Origin: Gymnopilus junonius
Taxonomy: Eukaryota > Basidiomycota > Agaricomycetes > Agaricales > Galerinaceae
Length of the DNA stretch: 64,000 nucleotides
Direction of reading: 5' to 3'
Assembly (NCBI GenBank): GCA_015501075.1
Contig: JADNYJ010000130.1
Location: 53,455 to 117,454 of the forward strand
Shown: positions 33,735 to 46,260 of the stretch, piece after piece
How positions within the stretch are numbered: the first letter of the stretch is position 1
Layout: every line of letters begins with the position of its first letter
Notes under the pieces: generated by a model
Told to the model about the DNA's origin: nothing
Databases searched by the model: none
Seen by the model: the letters and a program-made list of their open reading frames with translations, nothing else
Made by a program: the position numbers and the translations under genes

Positions 33735-35902
33735 GACAAGCTCACGTAGACCTTACTGTATTCCGAAATTTTGTAGTCAGTTAAACAGTGCTGCTCACTA
33801 TGTTTTGTGCTGGATTAAAATCGTAAAACATAGGAAGTACAGGGACAACCTTCATATTGACGTTCCAAATCCGAAGAGGGCTCGCAAGATCCCCACTCTT
33901 CATTATCAAGTCAACCACAATCTCCTGTTGCTGGAAACATTCGGAACTATCAGTTGTATATAGTAAGTCGTGGACACCTGCCCGCTACATAAAACCTCTT
34001 CAAATCATGTCATGCCGAGATTGTAAAGAAATGTGTATAGCAGCGGGCGAAACTTTAGTACATTGATCATGGATACGAAGCACAATAAGTTTTGGTGAGA
34101 AATGTGAGGACATTACTTCTAGGAAGGGACCTGAACGTGTGATGACGTTACTGACAACACCTATTCATCCTCAGCCGCTGTCAACGACTCTTCACCGCCA
34201 AGAACTGGCGTAACCGGCTATTCCTTGGGTCGTGATAAGCTTGGTTGCTGGATCTTCGATCCCCATTCAGCAACCTTTTCTTCAAGCCTAGGCAGCGTAG
34301 ACAGGCTCACAGATTGTCAAACAACCTCGAACGAGCTTGAGAGCAGTTCTGGGCGTAAGCCAATGGCCTTGTTACGAAGACATGGCGATGCAACCTTAGC
34401 TTGCCTATACTCTCGTCCACCGCCCACTTTGTACACGCTCTATCTAAAGTTGCCCAAACTCTAAGCAACCATCTCGTCGATCATTTTGGCACTCCGATGC
34501 CGAGGATTCAGATTCTCTGGGATCCGCAGGCCTTGACTATGTTGTGTGGAGAAAGAGAATAATAAGTACCAGAAAAGTCACCCAAACAAACATAAATGTG
34601 CTTGCCTGACCGAACGCCTCATGAAGGACTTCAAGGGCGCTGGAATATCGCAAAGAATAGTAACAGCAATGTTGACATATCGGGCCTTGAGCCTACTGGC
34701 CAACGCGAGAGTTGGTGGCGACGATGTGACGTGGCTACGAAGAACCGCGCAGCAAGCAACAAGGTGTTGCTGGGGTATTCTTCGACACAGGGATGGTTCA
34801 CGCCTTATCAGTGAGAAATTCTGGAGCATATGTAAGCAGCGATGATGAATTGAGGAAAAACATAAGCTAACCTTCTCAATAGCACACTCGCTTCCTCTTC
34901 AAGTGCTGGCAGTCCCGCCAACCTTAGAATTCGGCCTCTTCGAAGCACGTGGTGGCAGGCCTAGCCCGTCCTCTCCATCGTTTGTCAACCTACTGGACGG
35001 ATTCTGGATGCGAAGGTGGGTCATGAGGCTCTGGATTGTCGGGACTCGACAAGAGACTTACTTGTCGTCTTCGTCGTCCTGGATGTTGTGAACAGTGCTG
35101 GAATAAAGCTTAGAGTGGATAGAACGCGTGATGACGATGCTCACCTTGACTACACCTCAGTTATCTCCCCGCGACGTGCTCCAACCAGGCCTATCGTTCA
35201 TGACGCTTATTCTGCAATATGTTCTACGTGTGCTAGTAAGCCTCATAGACCTCCTAGTTGTCGTTCGCCGCGCGGAACTCATTCTGTTGTCTGTTCTTCA
35301 TCAGGAGGTAAGTCCGCACACTCAGATCCGCTGCCAAGCGCGGGACGACGTGCTCTTGGATTGTAGGTCGGGAGTTCCGGATAATGGCGTATCGTATAGC
35401 AGCGTCAGCTGCAAATGACCTCGAGGAAACTTGAGAGGGATGCCGGCAAAAGATAAGTAAGGGTCATGCTATGAAGAAACGATGTATCACTTACCATGGC
35501 AATACTTCTCCATGTACCTGTCATCCTACATACACGTACCGAGATCACACAAAGCATTTCCCCCTCCTCCGAATAGCGTGCTTTTGCGGTCATTGGTGTC
35601 AACCTCTGAGTGTGGCTGTAGGTGCTATATTCACCTAGGGCGCTGCTATCGCGACTGTAAATGTCTGTCAATATCGTTTCAGAGAAACAAGTGAAAATAC
35701 TTACTGCATCCACGAAGCCCCTGCCACCCTTCATCGTCATATTCATGTACGCCGATACTATGGCGAGTGAAGTAAAGATCTCATTTATTCGTCAAGTAAC
35801 TGAAGACCTAGGAAGCAATTAAGACAAATAAGTAAATCATGGAGTTCGTTACCACAAGTCTAACAAAATTTACCGCTAATTGAGGATGTCCTCGAGTCGA
35901 AG
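33735..35902. other. stretch with no recognisable gene
   Basis: About 2.2 kb with many overlapping short frames on both strands (e.g. 34546-34845, 35016-35366, 35128-35418). None has a motif or a consistent splice chain. A few GTAAG-like donors occur, so a poorly conserved gene cannot be excluded. Confidence 0.3.
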
Positions 35903-36049
35903 ATGGGGAACAGAAAAATTATGAGAATGCTTTGGCAAAGTTTTTTCTTTTGTTTCAGCCACGGGTCCCGTGATCTGTGTGGCGGGTGGCACTTGTGGCA
36001 CACCACTTCAGCTCACTTCACTATCCACCCCGTTTCTCCACCGATTTCA

Positions 36050-37465
36050 ATGGTGTCGATATCCGAGATCCCTGTAGAAATTCTCTCTGTCATATTCAAA
36101 GATGCTTACAAGGCACCAGAGCCACTGATTTCTGACGATGGACCCTTGACCTCTCTCTGGCGTGCTGTTCCAGACATAGCCACGCCCATGAAAGGAGACC
36201 ACGTTATATTGTCCACATACCCTTTCAATATTATGGGAGTCTGTCAGCTCTGGCAGAGTGTTTTCTGCAGCCTCAAGACACCAGATTATTACTGGACACG
36301 TCTTATCTTCAATGAAATTGACGAACTGCTACACACGTTTTCCTGGCCAAAAGATCAAGAAATTGATGTGATAGTATTCTCCAGCTCGACCCCCCACCTC
36401 ATCCAAGATGAGGAAATAGCCGCAATCAGAGCAACTGAACAGGAACGCGTACGCAAAATTTTACGCGTTATCGATCCTCACTTGGGCCGGTGCAAGTCAC
36501 TCATCTTTGATCTCAAATTCACCTCGTCTCTTCCATCCCCAGCACCGTTCTTATCTCTGAATTGGCGCTTGATGATCAATCTGAGGCTTATTGCTCAGAT
36601 CGACGATGGCCCTGGGCAGGTCGTTGGCAGTGTAGACAACGCGAAAAACCGCTCCCGTCTTAAGCCGCTCGGAGCCTTTCAGAAAATCGCTCTTTCAGCT
36701 CTCACACTGATAGACGTTGTCGGCCTCTATTCGACCGAGCCCAAGGAGGATCGTCGTAAAGATAATTTCTCTGCCTACGTATCAAACCACGCTTTCATAT
36801 CCGATGATAAGGATGAATATTCCTTGCGGCGTTTTCTAACCTCACTCCCACAAGCCTTCGAGTCAACCTGGCGACTCACTCTGCACAACCTTTCCATCTC
36901 AGGTGCTCTTCCAGGACCTGAAGCGCTCGCACCGAGGGAATCTCGCATCACCACTCAGCGTCTGACCCTCTATAGCTTATGTGATGAGTTCATGGCACAG
37001 TTCTACTCCGAGATCGAAGTAGCGACGATGCGTACCGATATCATCAACTGCAAGATTCCTCCCATCCAACAAACGATCCGCGGGACCCTCCACCTCGACA
37101 GCATCCCATCTTCCGATGAAAGCGACGATCGAAGCCTGCAGAATGTCCTAGCAACCTGGCAGGGCTTCTTCCTCGAAGTCAAGTCCTGCCATTCCTTCAA
37201 CGACTTGCTCCTGTCAGAGCTTTTTTCTTCACTTTCAAGCTCCGGAACTGCCTCGAAACTTGCACCAGAATTGCGCACTTTGCGTATTCGTGATTGCACT
37301 AATTTCTCGCCCTCGGCCATGCGTCAGTTTTTGCAATCTCGAAGCGACATGAACGTGCCTTTGGGGAGGCTTAATGTGACGGGCAGATGTCCTCGACTTT
37401 CGACCGAAGATAGAGAATGGTTCTTACAACAGGAGACTGTCGTCGACTGGGCCGATGATGAGTAA
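36050..37465 (+). CDS. F-box-like protein, single exon
   Basis: One uninterrupted frame encodes about 471 residues from the ATG at 36050, where the F-box signature starts at once: ISEIPVEILSVIFKDAY, then VCQLWQSVFCS and a Trp (YYWTRL). The rest is leucine-rich without regular repeats (LRTLRIRDCTNFSP near the C terminus), as in agaric F-box proteins that recruit targets to SCF ubiquitin ligases. An in-frame ATG at 35903 would add a 49-residue Trp/His/Phe-rich leader and is less likely. A CAATAAATTT polyadenylation-like signal lies near 37590. The gene is convergent with the P450 pseudogene. No lesions are seen. Confidence 0.8.
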   Translation: MVSISEIPVEILSVIFKDAYKAPEPLISDDGPLTSLWRAVPDIATPMKGDHVILSTYPFNIMGVCQLWQSVFCSLKTPDYYWTRLIFNEIDELLHTFSWPKDQEIDVIVFSSSTPHLIQDEEIAAIRATEQERVRKILRVIDPHLGRCKSLIFDLKFTSSLPSPAPFLSLNWRLMINLRLIAQIDDGPGQVVGSVDNAKNRSRLKPLGAFQKIALSALTLIDVVGLYSTEPKEDRRKDNFSAYVSNHAFISDDKDEYSLRRFLTSLPQAFESTWRLTLHNLSISGALPGPEALAPRESRITTQRLTLYSLCDEFMAQFYSEIEVATMRTDIINCKIPPIQQTIRGTLHLDSIPSSDESDDRSLQNVLATWQGFFLEVKSCHSFNDLLLSELFSSLSSSGTASKLAPELRTLRIRDCTNFSPSAMRQFLQSRSDMNVPLGRLNVTGRCPRLSTEDREWFLQQETVVDWADDE

Positions 37466-37632
37466 GGTACATCCGGTGAGGATTATCTTCGACGATTTCA
37501 TATGCAAGGCAAAATATTTTTGAGTCCAAGTCGTATCCATTCATCTCGTTACAGTTCACTTTACTGTCTTGTTACATAGCAAATAGTATACAATAAATTT
37601 AGCGTGTTCCTTTCGACAACATAAACGACATA

Positions 37633-39809
37633 TCAATCAGACTGCCCAGCCGACGATTCTACCTCCAGAAGAAGCTTTGCGCTCTCTGAACGAGTTTTTA
37701 TGTTGCAGTTGAATGGAGCAGCATGTCTAAGCAAGGGAATGTGTCACTAATAACGCAGTACAATAATCTTGGCGTCACTCACGAGAGCGGACCTGAAGTG
37801 AACTCGGCTTTGGCTGGCGGAAAGTTTGGATCTGGGGTGACTCTAAAGACGGCTAAGAATTGGGCGAACAAAAGCCAGAGAGCATCTTCTGTGAATGCTT
37901 TTCCTGGGCAGAGCCTTATACACATCTCATTGTTCAGGCCAATTGAGATAGGAACCGGCAGACAGGCAGACACACCTTCTCCCAAAACCAAAAGGGATGC
38001 GGTTATAAACTTCCATCCGCTCAGCTACTTCTTCCGATAACGAACCAAGGTGGCGTTCTGGTCGAAATTCCAATGGGTCCTTGAAGACTGCTGGGTCATG
38101 TAAAATGTTCCTACGTCCAACGGCAATTCAATGCTGACCTCACATCAAGGTCAAATCAATAGAAATACGTACCACGCGTTTCCGATTATGATAGAGCCTG
38201 CGGGCAGATAAAATCCGCGATAATGGTCGTCTTGGCTGAGCATATGAGGCATAGCTAGTCGTATACAACTGTCAGAAGAGGCGCGTCGCAATTGGTAAGA
38301 CCACCAAACCTTGTGGTGTAGGACTATGCCAACGAAGAACCTCCTTCAATGTCGCGCTCACATACGGCAGGTGATCACGGTCCTTGAAATCCGGAAGCCT
38401 GTCCGTTCCAACAACCAAATCAATTTCCTCCTGCGCTCGTTTCTGAGCTTCAGGATAGAGGTTGCATCGCCAGTAAAAAGGTGATAGCTGCTGCTGTCGT
38501 CTGCCCTCCGCATTCAGGGCAAGATTTGAGTAATTCACGCCAAAAGAACGCACCGAATCAGAGGTTCCTTTTGGCGACTGTGGTGAGTAACAGATATTAG
38601 CCGAATGAGTCGTGGACCACAAACCTCCATATGCTGCCGCAGCGCTGTTGCGGATTAATATCTCCTCTGTGGAATCTGCTTCCTTGCCTCTAATTCTTGA
38701 AGAAGACAGGAAGTAAAGGACGGTCGATAACTTCCAGAAATCTGATGACATTGCAGAGATGAAATGGCGTACGCGGCAGTAGAGAGAGGGGTTCAACTCA
38801 CCATATCAGATTTTGTTTGTTCAAAAGGCCAAACTTGAAACTCTCGTAAATCTCGCTTCCATCTTTCAATATGATGAGAAAGGCTGCTCCCGCCCAGCCA
38901 CCCTGGAAGAACTTTTACTGTAGAAGTGGGAATAAGATGAACGATTTCAATCGACACATATACGGATATGATGGCTCCTCACCTAAAAGCGCAGGATTAA
39001 GGATCAATGTAAGGGGATTAATCAAGGCAGAGAGGCTCCAAGGACGCGAATTGCAAGATGAACTAATAATGATCAAAGGAAGTTACATGGATGCCATAGG
39101 TAACATCGATAACGAGCTGCACAGCGTGCCTTGTGGACCTTCAACCAGGGCTATATAAAAGGCAGAAAATATTCAGCTTACAATTTGAAGTGTTCTGCGT
39201 AATTCTTTGGGTTCCTTTCAAAATTCCTCAGCATATTCATGGTAGCACGACGATGAGATTCATAGTAGGTGATTAAATTGGCCTTGCTAAATCCACTAGC
39301 GAATACTTTGCGAAGCGAGGTCCATTCTTTTCCGTAAGGCATGAATCCGACATTGGTCGCCAAATGACCTGTCCTGAAACGGAGGATGAGTTGAATAATA
39401 CAATACTTTACTTTCATGCCTCCTCACATATCAAGCAGTGGAAAGTATGGTCGGTCAGAGTAGATGGCTGATCGATCAAGTAAGAGCTCTGTTGTCGCCT
39501 CGACTGAGTTCAAAATAATTAATGGACGACCGAATATACTGAGGAATACGATATCCCCTACGCGCGCATGTGAATAAGTAAATTCAAGAAATAGGTCCTT
39601 GAAATCTGACCATATTCTTGTGCCCATTTCGAAAACGTTTCCCATTCTTTTTGGCGGGGAATGTCGAAGACGTTACCTATAATTGGAAGTGGTCTGGGTC
39701 CAGGAGGTTTTCCATTATTCGACTTCGAGAATCGCTTGCGAAAGCCATCTTGAACCACCCAGATAATGATACAAGCTAGAAAAAACGCTGTTGCCTTCCA
39801 GTGGTACAT
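37633..39809 (-). pseudogene. cytochrome P450, broken
   Basis: The ATG at 39809 is followed by a membrane anchor (AFFLACIIIWVVQDG), the proline hinge KPPGPRPLPIIGNVF, an I-helix region ending in [13 protein letters not shown], the K-helix motif ([12 protein letters not shown]), the FRPERH segment and the haem-binding loop FGFGRRLCPGKAF spliced across an intron. Lesions: after VTYGIHVTSFDHY the frame meets a stop and resumes shifted; after LLAMQ one extra base shifts the frame before [12 protein letters not shown]. The rest, including the C-terminal exon to 37633, splices cleanly. Microsomal monooxygenase ancestry is clear (agaric P450s such as CYP64/CYP5144-like groups; exact family not assignable). 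It is a recent pseudogene, or partly an assembly artefact. Confidence 0.75.
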
Positions 39810-41164
39810 CGGGAATAGGGGGACAGTTTGAGGGAAGCACAGCCTGCGAAGGATATATAAATGCAGAAAACTGAATGTGCATTCGTCGTACCACAATTTT
39901 CTGAATTCAAGTTCAATGTGGACCCCAAGCTCATGGAATGTGAACCCAATCACGCATGACCCATCGTAGGTACCATTTTGCCACAAAGTGTTTGGGAAAG
40001 CAGCCACAAACAGGGAGGAATCGAGTATGATTTCGCCCAAAATAGCAGGAGCTATATTGACCCACAGGACATCAGGCACTGCACTGAATTACCACTGTCC
40101 ATCCACATCGGTTACTTGATAAATGCTCTATTAAAAACCTGGTCCGGCTGAGACTACACGTGGGCTCGTTAAGCATCAAAGGTATATATGGGGGCACACG
40201 AACTGTTGGTTCATCAAGGTCCTTTTTTAAGGATGCTGTTGGCGATACCGATACCACAGATACTGACTGATATATGGTGCAATCCTACGAGACCGGCTAG
40301 CCCAAAAAGCGTGTCCTGCCAACAATGCCCTAGGAATCAGCACTACACATTCTAGATCCGAAGCCCGGTATAACGCACATTCAATGTCCCTGTAGAAAGG
40401 ATCCAGTTCAATACAGTTAGTGCTATTGTAAGAACAGTCAATGGATCGAAAAGAGAAGATTAGAGGGCCCATTGCATTGTCGTGACTCGGAGGTGATGAA
40501 AAGTAGGATTCCAGCCTCTGCTAGAAAAGTCGATTCAACATTAGCGTTTGAATGCAAGATCTGATTTTGTTGTAAAGCGTGCTATAAACATCGCGCTAAG
40601 AAACGACATTAAGAGAGTGGAGAGGACTGCTAACCAGTTATCACTCTCGTCGATTGCCAGCCATCTGGAAGAGTCAAAAATGCGATGAAGCGAACAGCTG
40701 CATGTACCCAGAGCTACAGCTGGGGATAGTATGTCGCACTGAAAATAGTCTGAACCCCAGAACGTAACGTGATCGTCCTGCTTGGAAATATGGCCAGTGG
40801 CGCAAACAAGGTTCGATGAACAACGCCAAGGTTTCAAGGCAATTGAACTAGAGCAAGGAATTCAGAGCGATGGATATTGAGTACTCTGAGTGTTCATGGA
40901 CGTCCATATTTTAAGGCAGTTTACCCGCTGACAAACACTGCTTGGTACTTGGAGTAATATGCGTACGTAGCATGTTGGCTGATGGAATCCCTCGCCAAGC
41001 TTCGGAGAAAAAAAAGTCAATACATTGCAGAGAAACGTTAGCGACTTATTAAACAAATCTCCTTCCCTCTCTATTCGAGGTTGGGTAAGTAAGTAAGTCA
41101 TCAGGTTTAACGATCTTTTGGAGCGGAGATCCAATAGCGGATTGATAGGAAAGGGAAATCAGCA
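39810..41164. other. stretch with a possible membrane-protein relic
   Basis: On the minus strand a frame at 40837-40541 contains a hydrophobic run (WLAVLSTLLMSFLSAMFIARF). It could splice to 40517-40227 (SFRSIDCSYNSTNCIELDPF). Together these look like part of a small membrane protein, but start and end are unclear. The rest of the stretch shows nothing. Confidence 0.3.
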
Positions 41165-42136
41165 GTCGTTGCCCAGGCTCCTAGAAGCAGCGCTCTCGGC
41201 TTCGCTCGCTGATTTCTAGAGGGAGCGCAGGTCGGGAGAACTCCGTGATGGCATCAGGGTACCAAACAAATAGTTATAAGGTCTCGAGCGAAGCGAGAGA
41301 GCGGCTGCCACATTTTGGCACGGACTTCTCGGGCATGCCTTTTGCAGTTTCCATATATCATTTCATATCATTTTTTATCATGCCATTTTGTAATCACTTA
41401 AGCCACTTAGCAGATGCTCAGGTGACCACTACTGTATCTGCAATACTGAATTTTTTGATACGCTCTATGTTCTTCGGTCACCTTCTTTGCATTGAAGTGG
41501 AATCCACTGGCTTTATGGCAGAGTAAGGCTATCTGAGAAGTGTAGATGGTTTTGCATATGAAAGAGCCATTTCCTGGTACCCGAAGATGTGCTCTGCGAT
41601 GAGATAGGATGTTCAAGGGATCCTGAACATTCTCCGACGTCGACTGCATGATGTGTTGGTTTTTTATATGTTGGCAGAGTGAGCAATTGACTGAGAAAAT
41701 CAGCTAACAAGTAGTTGCTGTGCTTGAAAGCCTTGAGTATTCTGTCCATTTTGATTGTGATCAATTAATCGCTTGACAAAAACTTATATATGATCTGACA
41801 TTGAATGAATTCTTACGAGGATGAGGCGATCATCTTATCTTACAGTTAAGTATACAATGTCATGACGCTTAGTGGTCACCTGAGCATCTGCTAAGTGGCT
41901 TAAGTGATTACAAAATGGCATTGATAAAAATGATATGAAATGATATATGGAAACTGCAAAAGGCATGCCCGAGAAGTCCGTGCCAAAATGTGGCAGCCGC
42001 TCTCTCGCTTCGCTCGAGACCTTATAACTATTTGTTTGTACCCTGATGCCATCACGGAGTTCTCCCGACCTGCGCTCCCCTCTAGAAATCAGCGAGCGAA
42101 GCCGAGAGCGCTGCTTCTAGGAGCCTGGTCGTTGCC
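41165..42136. mobile_element. non-autonomous Mutator-like (MULE) element with 9-base target duplication
   Basis: The element occupies 41174-42127 (954 bases). Terminal inverted repeats of about 255-260 bases begin CAGGCTCCTAGAAGCAGCGC, with near-perfect match over most of their length. Perfect direct repeats GTCGTTGCC flank it at 41165-41173 and 42128-42136. Long inverted repeats with a 9-base duplication are diagnostic of the Mutator superfamily. The central about 440 bases carry no transposase frame. The repeats contain GAGCGAAGCGAG hairpin-like motifs. Confidence 0.9.
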
Positions 42137-42627
42137 CTACTTATGCCGAGGGATTTACGGGGGGCTTGGGCAGGCGCCGAGCGTGCCGACAGTCACGTGC
42201 TCGTGACCTGCAGTCGACGCGTCGCGTTCAGTCCTCCAAAGTCGAGAAAGCTCACAGGAAGTGCCTTCCCCAACTCGCTCGGGATGGGCACCGAGGGTGG
42301 AGTGATGGGACTGATGCGCTAGGTGGTTAAAAATAGCCTGCTTCTCAGCCCATCACTTTGCACGACGCATCTTCGGCGGCCGTCTCCGGTCTCGCATGTT
42401 GCATCTTTGACCTTTTTGCGAACCTGTTTCCTCCCTCCCCTGCTTGAAAATGTGTTTTATACTATATGGTTTACATAGCAGTGCAGATATATATATTAGA
42501 ATAAGTTATCATGAAAATAAACTGCTGTAATGGCCTTCTTATGCAGTTAAACATGCTATTGATTCTTTAGACTGCAATTCAAACTGGTTCAAGTCAATAA
42601 GTAGCTGCTTTGGCATACATAAGTTCA
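42137..42627. other. intergenic region within the transposon nest
   Basis: About 490 bases. GC-rich near 42140-42240, AT-rich afterwards. TTCAATAAGTAGC is repeated at about 42594 and 42624. No gene. Confidence 0.35.
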
Positions 42628-43083
42628 ATAAGTAGCTTATTTTGAGGGATTTACTGTAAATCCAGCTCGCTTTACACTGGATTTACACGAAATGAGCCAG
42701 TTCATTTCCGCTGTAAAGCCAGGGCTTCGGAGTGATCGGTGGCTCAGGCTGCCGGGGCACACCCTAGGACACGCCTTCCATACCTCACAGATTCAAAGAA
42801 GATTCAGAGAACTTTGCTGCCTCTCAAACAAATGCTGAAATTGTAATATTTTATTTCCTTCTCACTAATTTTTTTTTCCCCAAACTCCCTACTGTACAAG
42901 ACTCTAAAAAGAGTTGAATGACCTCCTTCCCGGAAGCCCGGCTACCTTTCTGTGCAATCACATCACGCCTTGCCCAGAACTGGATGCGTTCTGATGCGTT
43001 CCGGGGCACCATCCTCAGGTCCGTGCTAAAAATATCTGGCTTTACAGGCTTTACAGTAAATCTATCCAAATAACCCTACTTAT
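42628..43083. mobile_element. miniature inverted-repeat element
   Basis: Ends are inverted copies of ATAAGTAG, TTATTT and GATTTACTGTAAA in the same order over about 35 bases, with several mismatches. The element is about 456 bases and has no coding capacity. The target duplication is not clear. It ends only about 17 bases before the APH pseudogene 2 start codon, so it sits in that gene's promoter. Confidence 0.55.
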
Positions 43084-43099
43084 CACTCACCACGAACAG

Positions 43100-44398
43100 A
43101 TGATGCTTATTCCTTACTGGAATCGTGCTGGAGAAGTTCACCAGCTGGAACCTCCACCCGCATCATATGGCGACTGGAACATTAGGGAAGAAGTCCCCCC
43201 AGATCACAAAGCCCTCCACAATGCAATGAAAAGCATGGTCGACCGCACTATCATTCAAACAAGCTGCCGAGCCATACATATGAATATTGTGTGGATTATT
43301 TTATTTTTCATTTCACCTCGACAGAAAGCATTAAACTGACCTGTATCTATTGCCCAGACACTGGACGCCACTCTCGATGATGGTCGATTAGTTATCATTC
43401 GTCAACCCCAGAAATATAGTGAGGATCCTGCCCTAGAAAGTCTCACCGAGTTTAGATTTCAAAGCGAAGTTGATCTTCTTAATTGTCTGAGGTTAAACAG
43501 CCACATTCCTGTCCATTCTATTTTGGCTGCGGGTCCCAATCTTACCATCCAAGAAAAGATGCCAGGACAAACGATCGCGTTCCAATGGCACACGCTGTCT
43601 GGGGAGGCGAAGGTAAGAAGAAACCTTTTAAGAAATTTGACTAGCTAAACATTTCTTGGCCACCAGGATCATTTTATTTCTGAGTATGCCAATATCGTAA
43701 TAGAACTGTTTCACCTGCCAGCACCTCATTCCATGGGCTCGAATTGTTTCGAAAAAGCGAATGGCATAAGCAAAATAGCTGCTAGACCTCTTATTTCCGC
43801 GAACCCATCCTATTCCAGCCCCAAACTCCTCGGAGACATCTCTGAATACATTCAGTTTTTAGCTTCCGTTAAGCACCATGTCTTCCAGAATATACATTCT
43901 AAGGACCGCTAGCAGGCAGAGGAAACACTTCAATTTGTCGAAGAGAAACCCCGAAGCATAGTACAGGTGATTACCGATCCCTCATTACTTCGGTGCATAT
44001 TGACTCATGCAGACCTCCATGGGTACAACATTTTGATCAACGACAAAGGTGATATCACTGCTATCCTTAGGATCGACTATCCGCTTTGGCTATCAGATAG
44101 TGGTGTACTCGATCCCAGGTTCGCTAGTGGCATGCAATGGTGGGAAGAGAGCCCGAGTGAGAGAAAGAGACTGTTCTGTACTCGAAACTGTAAGGGACTA
44201 GTATTTACCCTCTTTCTCTACTCATGAATTTGTTATAATCATCAGACACTTCAACAACGCGACTCCGAGTGTTAAAAGTGTTTGATAGAGGGTCGCGTCC
44301 TGAAAGAGGATGTCGCTTGGCTCAGCAACACTTTACCGGATCCTGGATTAAATTGCACAAGAGCATGGGTTATGTCGTATAGGGTCCTTAATTCCTGA
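43100..44398 (+). pseudogene. aminoglycoside phosphotransferase (APH)-fold protein, pseudogene 2
   Basis: It is co-linear with the gene at 20290-21606: LIPYWNRAGEVHQLEPPP, TLDATLDDGRLVIIRQ, TIQEKMPGQT, LFHLPAPHSMGS, THADLHGYNIL, PLWLSDSGVLDPRFAS and a C-terminal LPDPGLN. Lesions: a TAG stop at 43910-43912, and a deletion after GDITAIL (about 44061-44071) that removes the LLDWEF metal-binding segment present in the other copy. The frame is also interrupted before the last conserved block. Loss of the catalytic Asp segment makes it non-functional. A miniature element lies directly upstream. Confidence 0.8.
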
Positions 44399-44674
44399 CG
44401 GCTATACATCATGAGTGTCCAAAGAAGAACAGTGGAAAAAATTCAAATTGTGTAATGAAAGATGTCGTTATAGATATCTCTTTTCAGACGGATTTCCTTT
44501 GGAATGGATTCGTATTCAACCAGATGTAAATCCTCGGAATATAAACCACCCACCACGAAAGAACAACTAGATAATTAAAGACAAATACCTAAGAAAGTTC
44601 ACGTTTCCATTTAAGAAGCTGCATGATATCCCTATCAAGGCGTCTGTCGGAAGGTATTTAGTTTTTCCAATAAA

Positions 44675-45884
44675 TCAATCAAGGCCTGAAACGTACTGTT
44701 CGTCTTCCTCGGGACCTACAAGGGCAGGCGTCAGGTAATCTTGCAGCGATTTATTTACTACCAGGTAACTGTATCGGAGGTTGTCAATGAGGAGAATCTT
44801 GAACGACGTGACGGCTTTAAGGTTGCTGCGATAACGAAGGTTCCAGCTATTAATCTCCACGAAGCTTTCACGTAAATCCATGCTTGGTGAGATAGGAATC
44901 TTCCAGCATTTTGAGTCGCCCACATATCGACTGCCTGGTGCAAATGCGGATCTAGGATCGTTAACTTCATCGTAAGTTAGACGCTCCACCATATCCCAGC
45001 CGCGTTCGGAATATTTGGCGCGAGCGGTGTCTTGTTTGGATCCTTCTGTAGATATGACCAAAGCGCGCTTTTGTTCAAAGGTTGCAATCGGATAAAGGGA
45101 GTAGGCCGTATCGTGGGTAATCACGTTCATCACGCAAGCTGATTGAGACCATTATTGAGATCATAAATTCGGAGTAAGAAGACTCACTGGAATGGAAGTT
45201 CAGGATGACCTCCAGTGGGCTATGGAAAGCCGTGATGAGTTGAATTTTTCGCGAAGGGTCCGATTTCGTAAAATTATAAACATTTGCAACCCCTCTCCCA
45301 AAGTACCCCATGCTCGTCGACTCAAAGAATGCGGAAGCCTGAGCTGGTACTGTAAAGTTCACATTGTCATAGGCCATGTTTTGTCTCAATGCTTCCTCCA
45401 GATCTTCGTCTTGATACCTGGGTCGAGGAACAAACGAGTATCCAATACTAAGAAGCCAGAAGGCAATCGTACGATTGTACCGATGTTCCACATAAATGTC
45501 AAGGTCCGAATGAGGGTATGTCTCTCGATTGAAGAATTGAAGAGCTGTAGAGCCCGAGATGAACATGCCAGTTCTTGACTGATAATACCGAAAAGTGTTG
45601 ATTTCGAGTGGGGTAAAAAACCGCGACAAGAGATCGTGGATCGTAAATGTCCTGCGGATGTAGGCAGAGACAGCTGCATGAGTGGATCGACAGGTCCTTG
45701 AGTACCGGAGAAGGTCTGCCGGGGATAACACAGAAAAAAGAACGTCATCAGTCGTTGCTGGTCTACAAAGTTCGTCAGGCGACAGTACTTATGACAAAGT
45801 TTTACAGTCAATAGGCAATAGGTCTCAAAAAACTCACAGTATCGATTGGGTTCCTTCGTCTTGAACGTCCATGAAATAAGACAT
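44675..45884 (-). CDS. F-box-associated nucleotidyltransferase-fold protein (agaric family)
   Basis: Three exons: 45884-45838, 45762-45188 and 45139-44675, joined in frame across canonical introns, about 360 residues. After a short acidic leader there is an F-box-like start (DDVLFSVLSPADLLRYSRTCR, in two parts). Then come GMFISGSTALQFF and HSDLDIYVEH, which match the hG-S and D-x-D motifs of nucleotidyltransferase folds. The junction NFHS/TCVMNVITHDTAYSLYP restores a well-known block of this agaric family. The C terminus is acidic (GPEEDEQYVSGLD). Whether it transfers nucleotides is unknown. A second in-frame ATG at 45872 is possible. No lesions are visible. Confidence 0.75.
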
Positions 45885-46260
45885 GAAATAGAACGATGGC
45901 GGGTTGCACGTATCTATTGCAACTGCTTTAAAGAGCGCTCTGAGTGAAATACGACTTGATTCCGACGAAGTTGGGGCTCGACAAGGGGCGTGTCAGGTAG
46001 TAATAAAAGAGCGAAGATATTGGTACGCTGCAAAGCGAAGGTTAAGATGCCTAGGATACTTGCCTATGGAAGTTTGATTGAAAGGGAACCTTGATGGAAT
46101 GCCTGGACTCTTAGTCCAGGTTTTACTGTGCTTGGACCCCCTCCGTGGGATTTTGATGTTTAACGGCGTCCTTTGGAATAAATAAGCTGCACAAACGAGA
46201 CTGGCAGTCGGTCCGGTGACTCCGAGGGGCTCTTCCGTTTTGCTTCCGTTATTCAACGGA
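45885..46260. other. intergenic region
   Basis: About 375 bases without a gene, ending at the left inverted repeat of the next element. Confidence 0.35.

Noticed and set aside
37003..37320. Minus frame within the 36.0-37.5 kb F-box gene
   Set aside because: Shadow of a long, motif-bearing frame on the other strand.
39558..40079. Upstream extension of the P450 frame to 40079
   Set aside because: The added residues precede a normal membrane-anchor start at 39809 and do not resemble a P450 N terminus.
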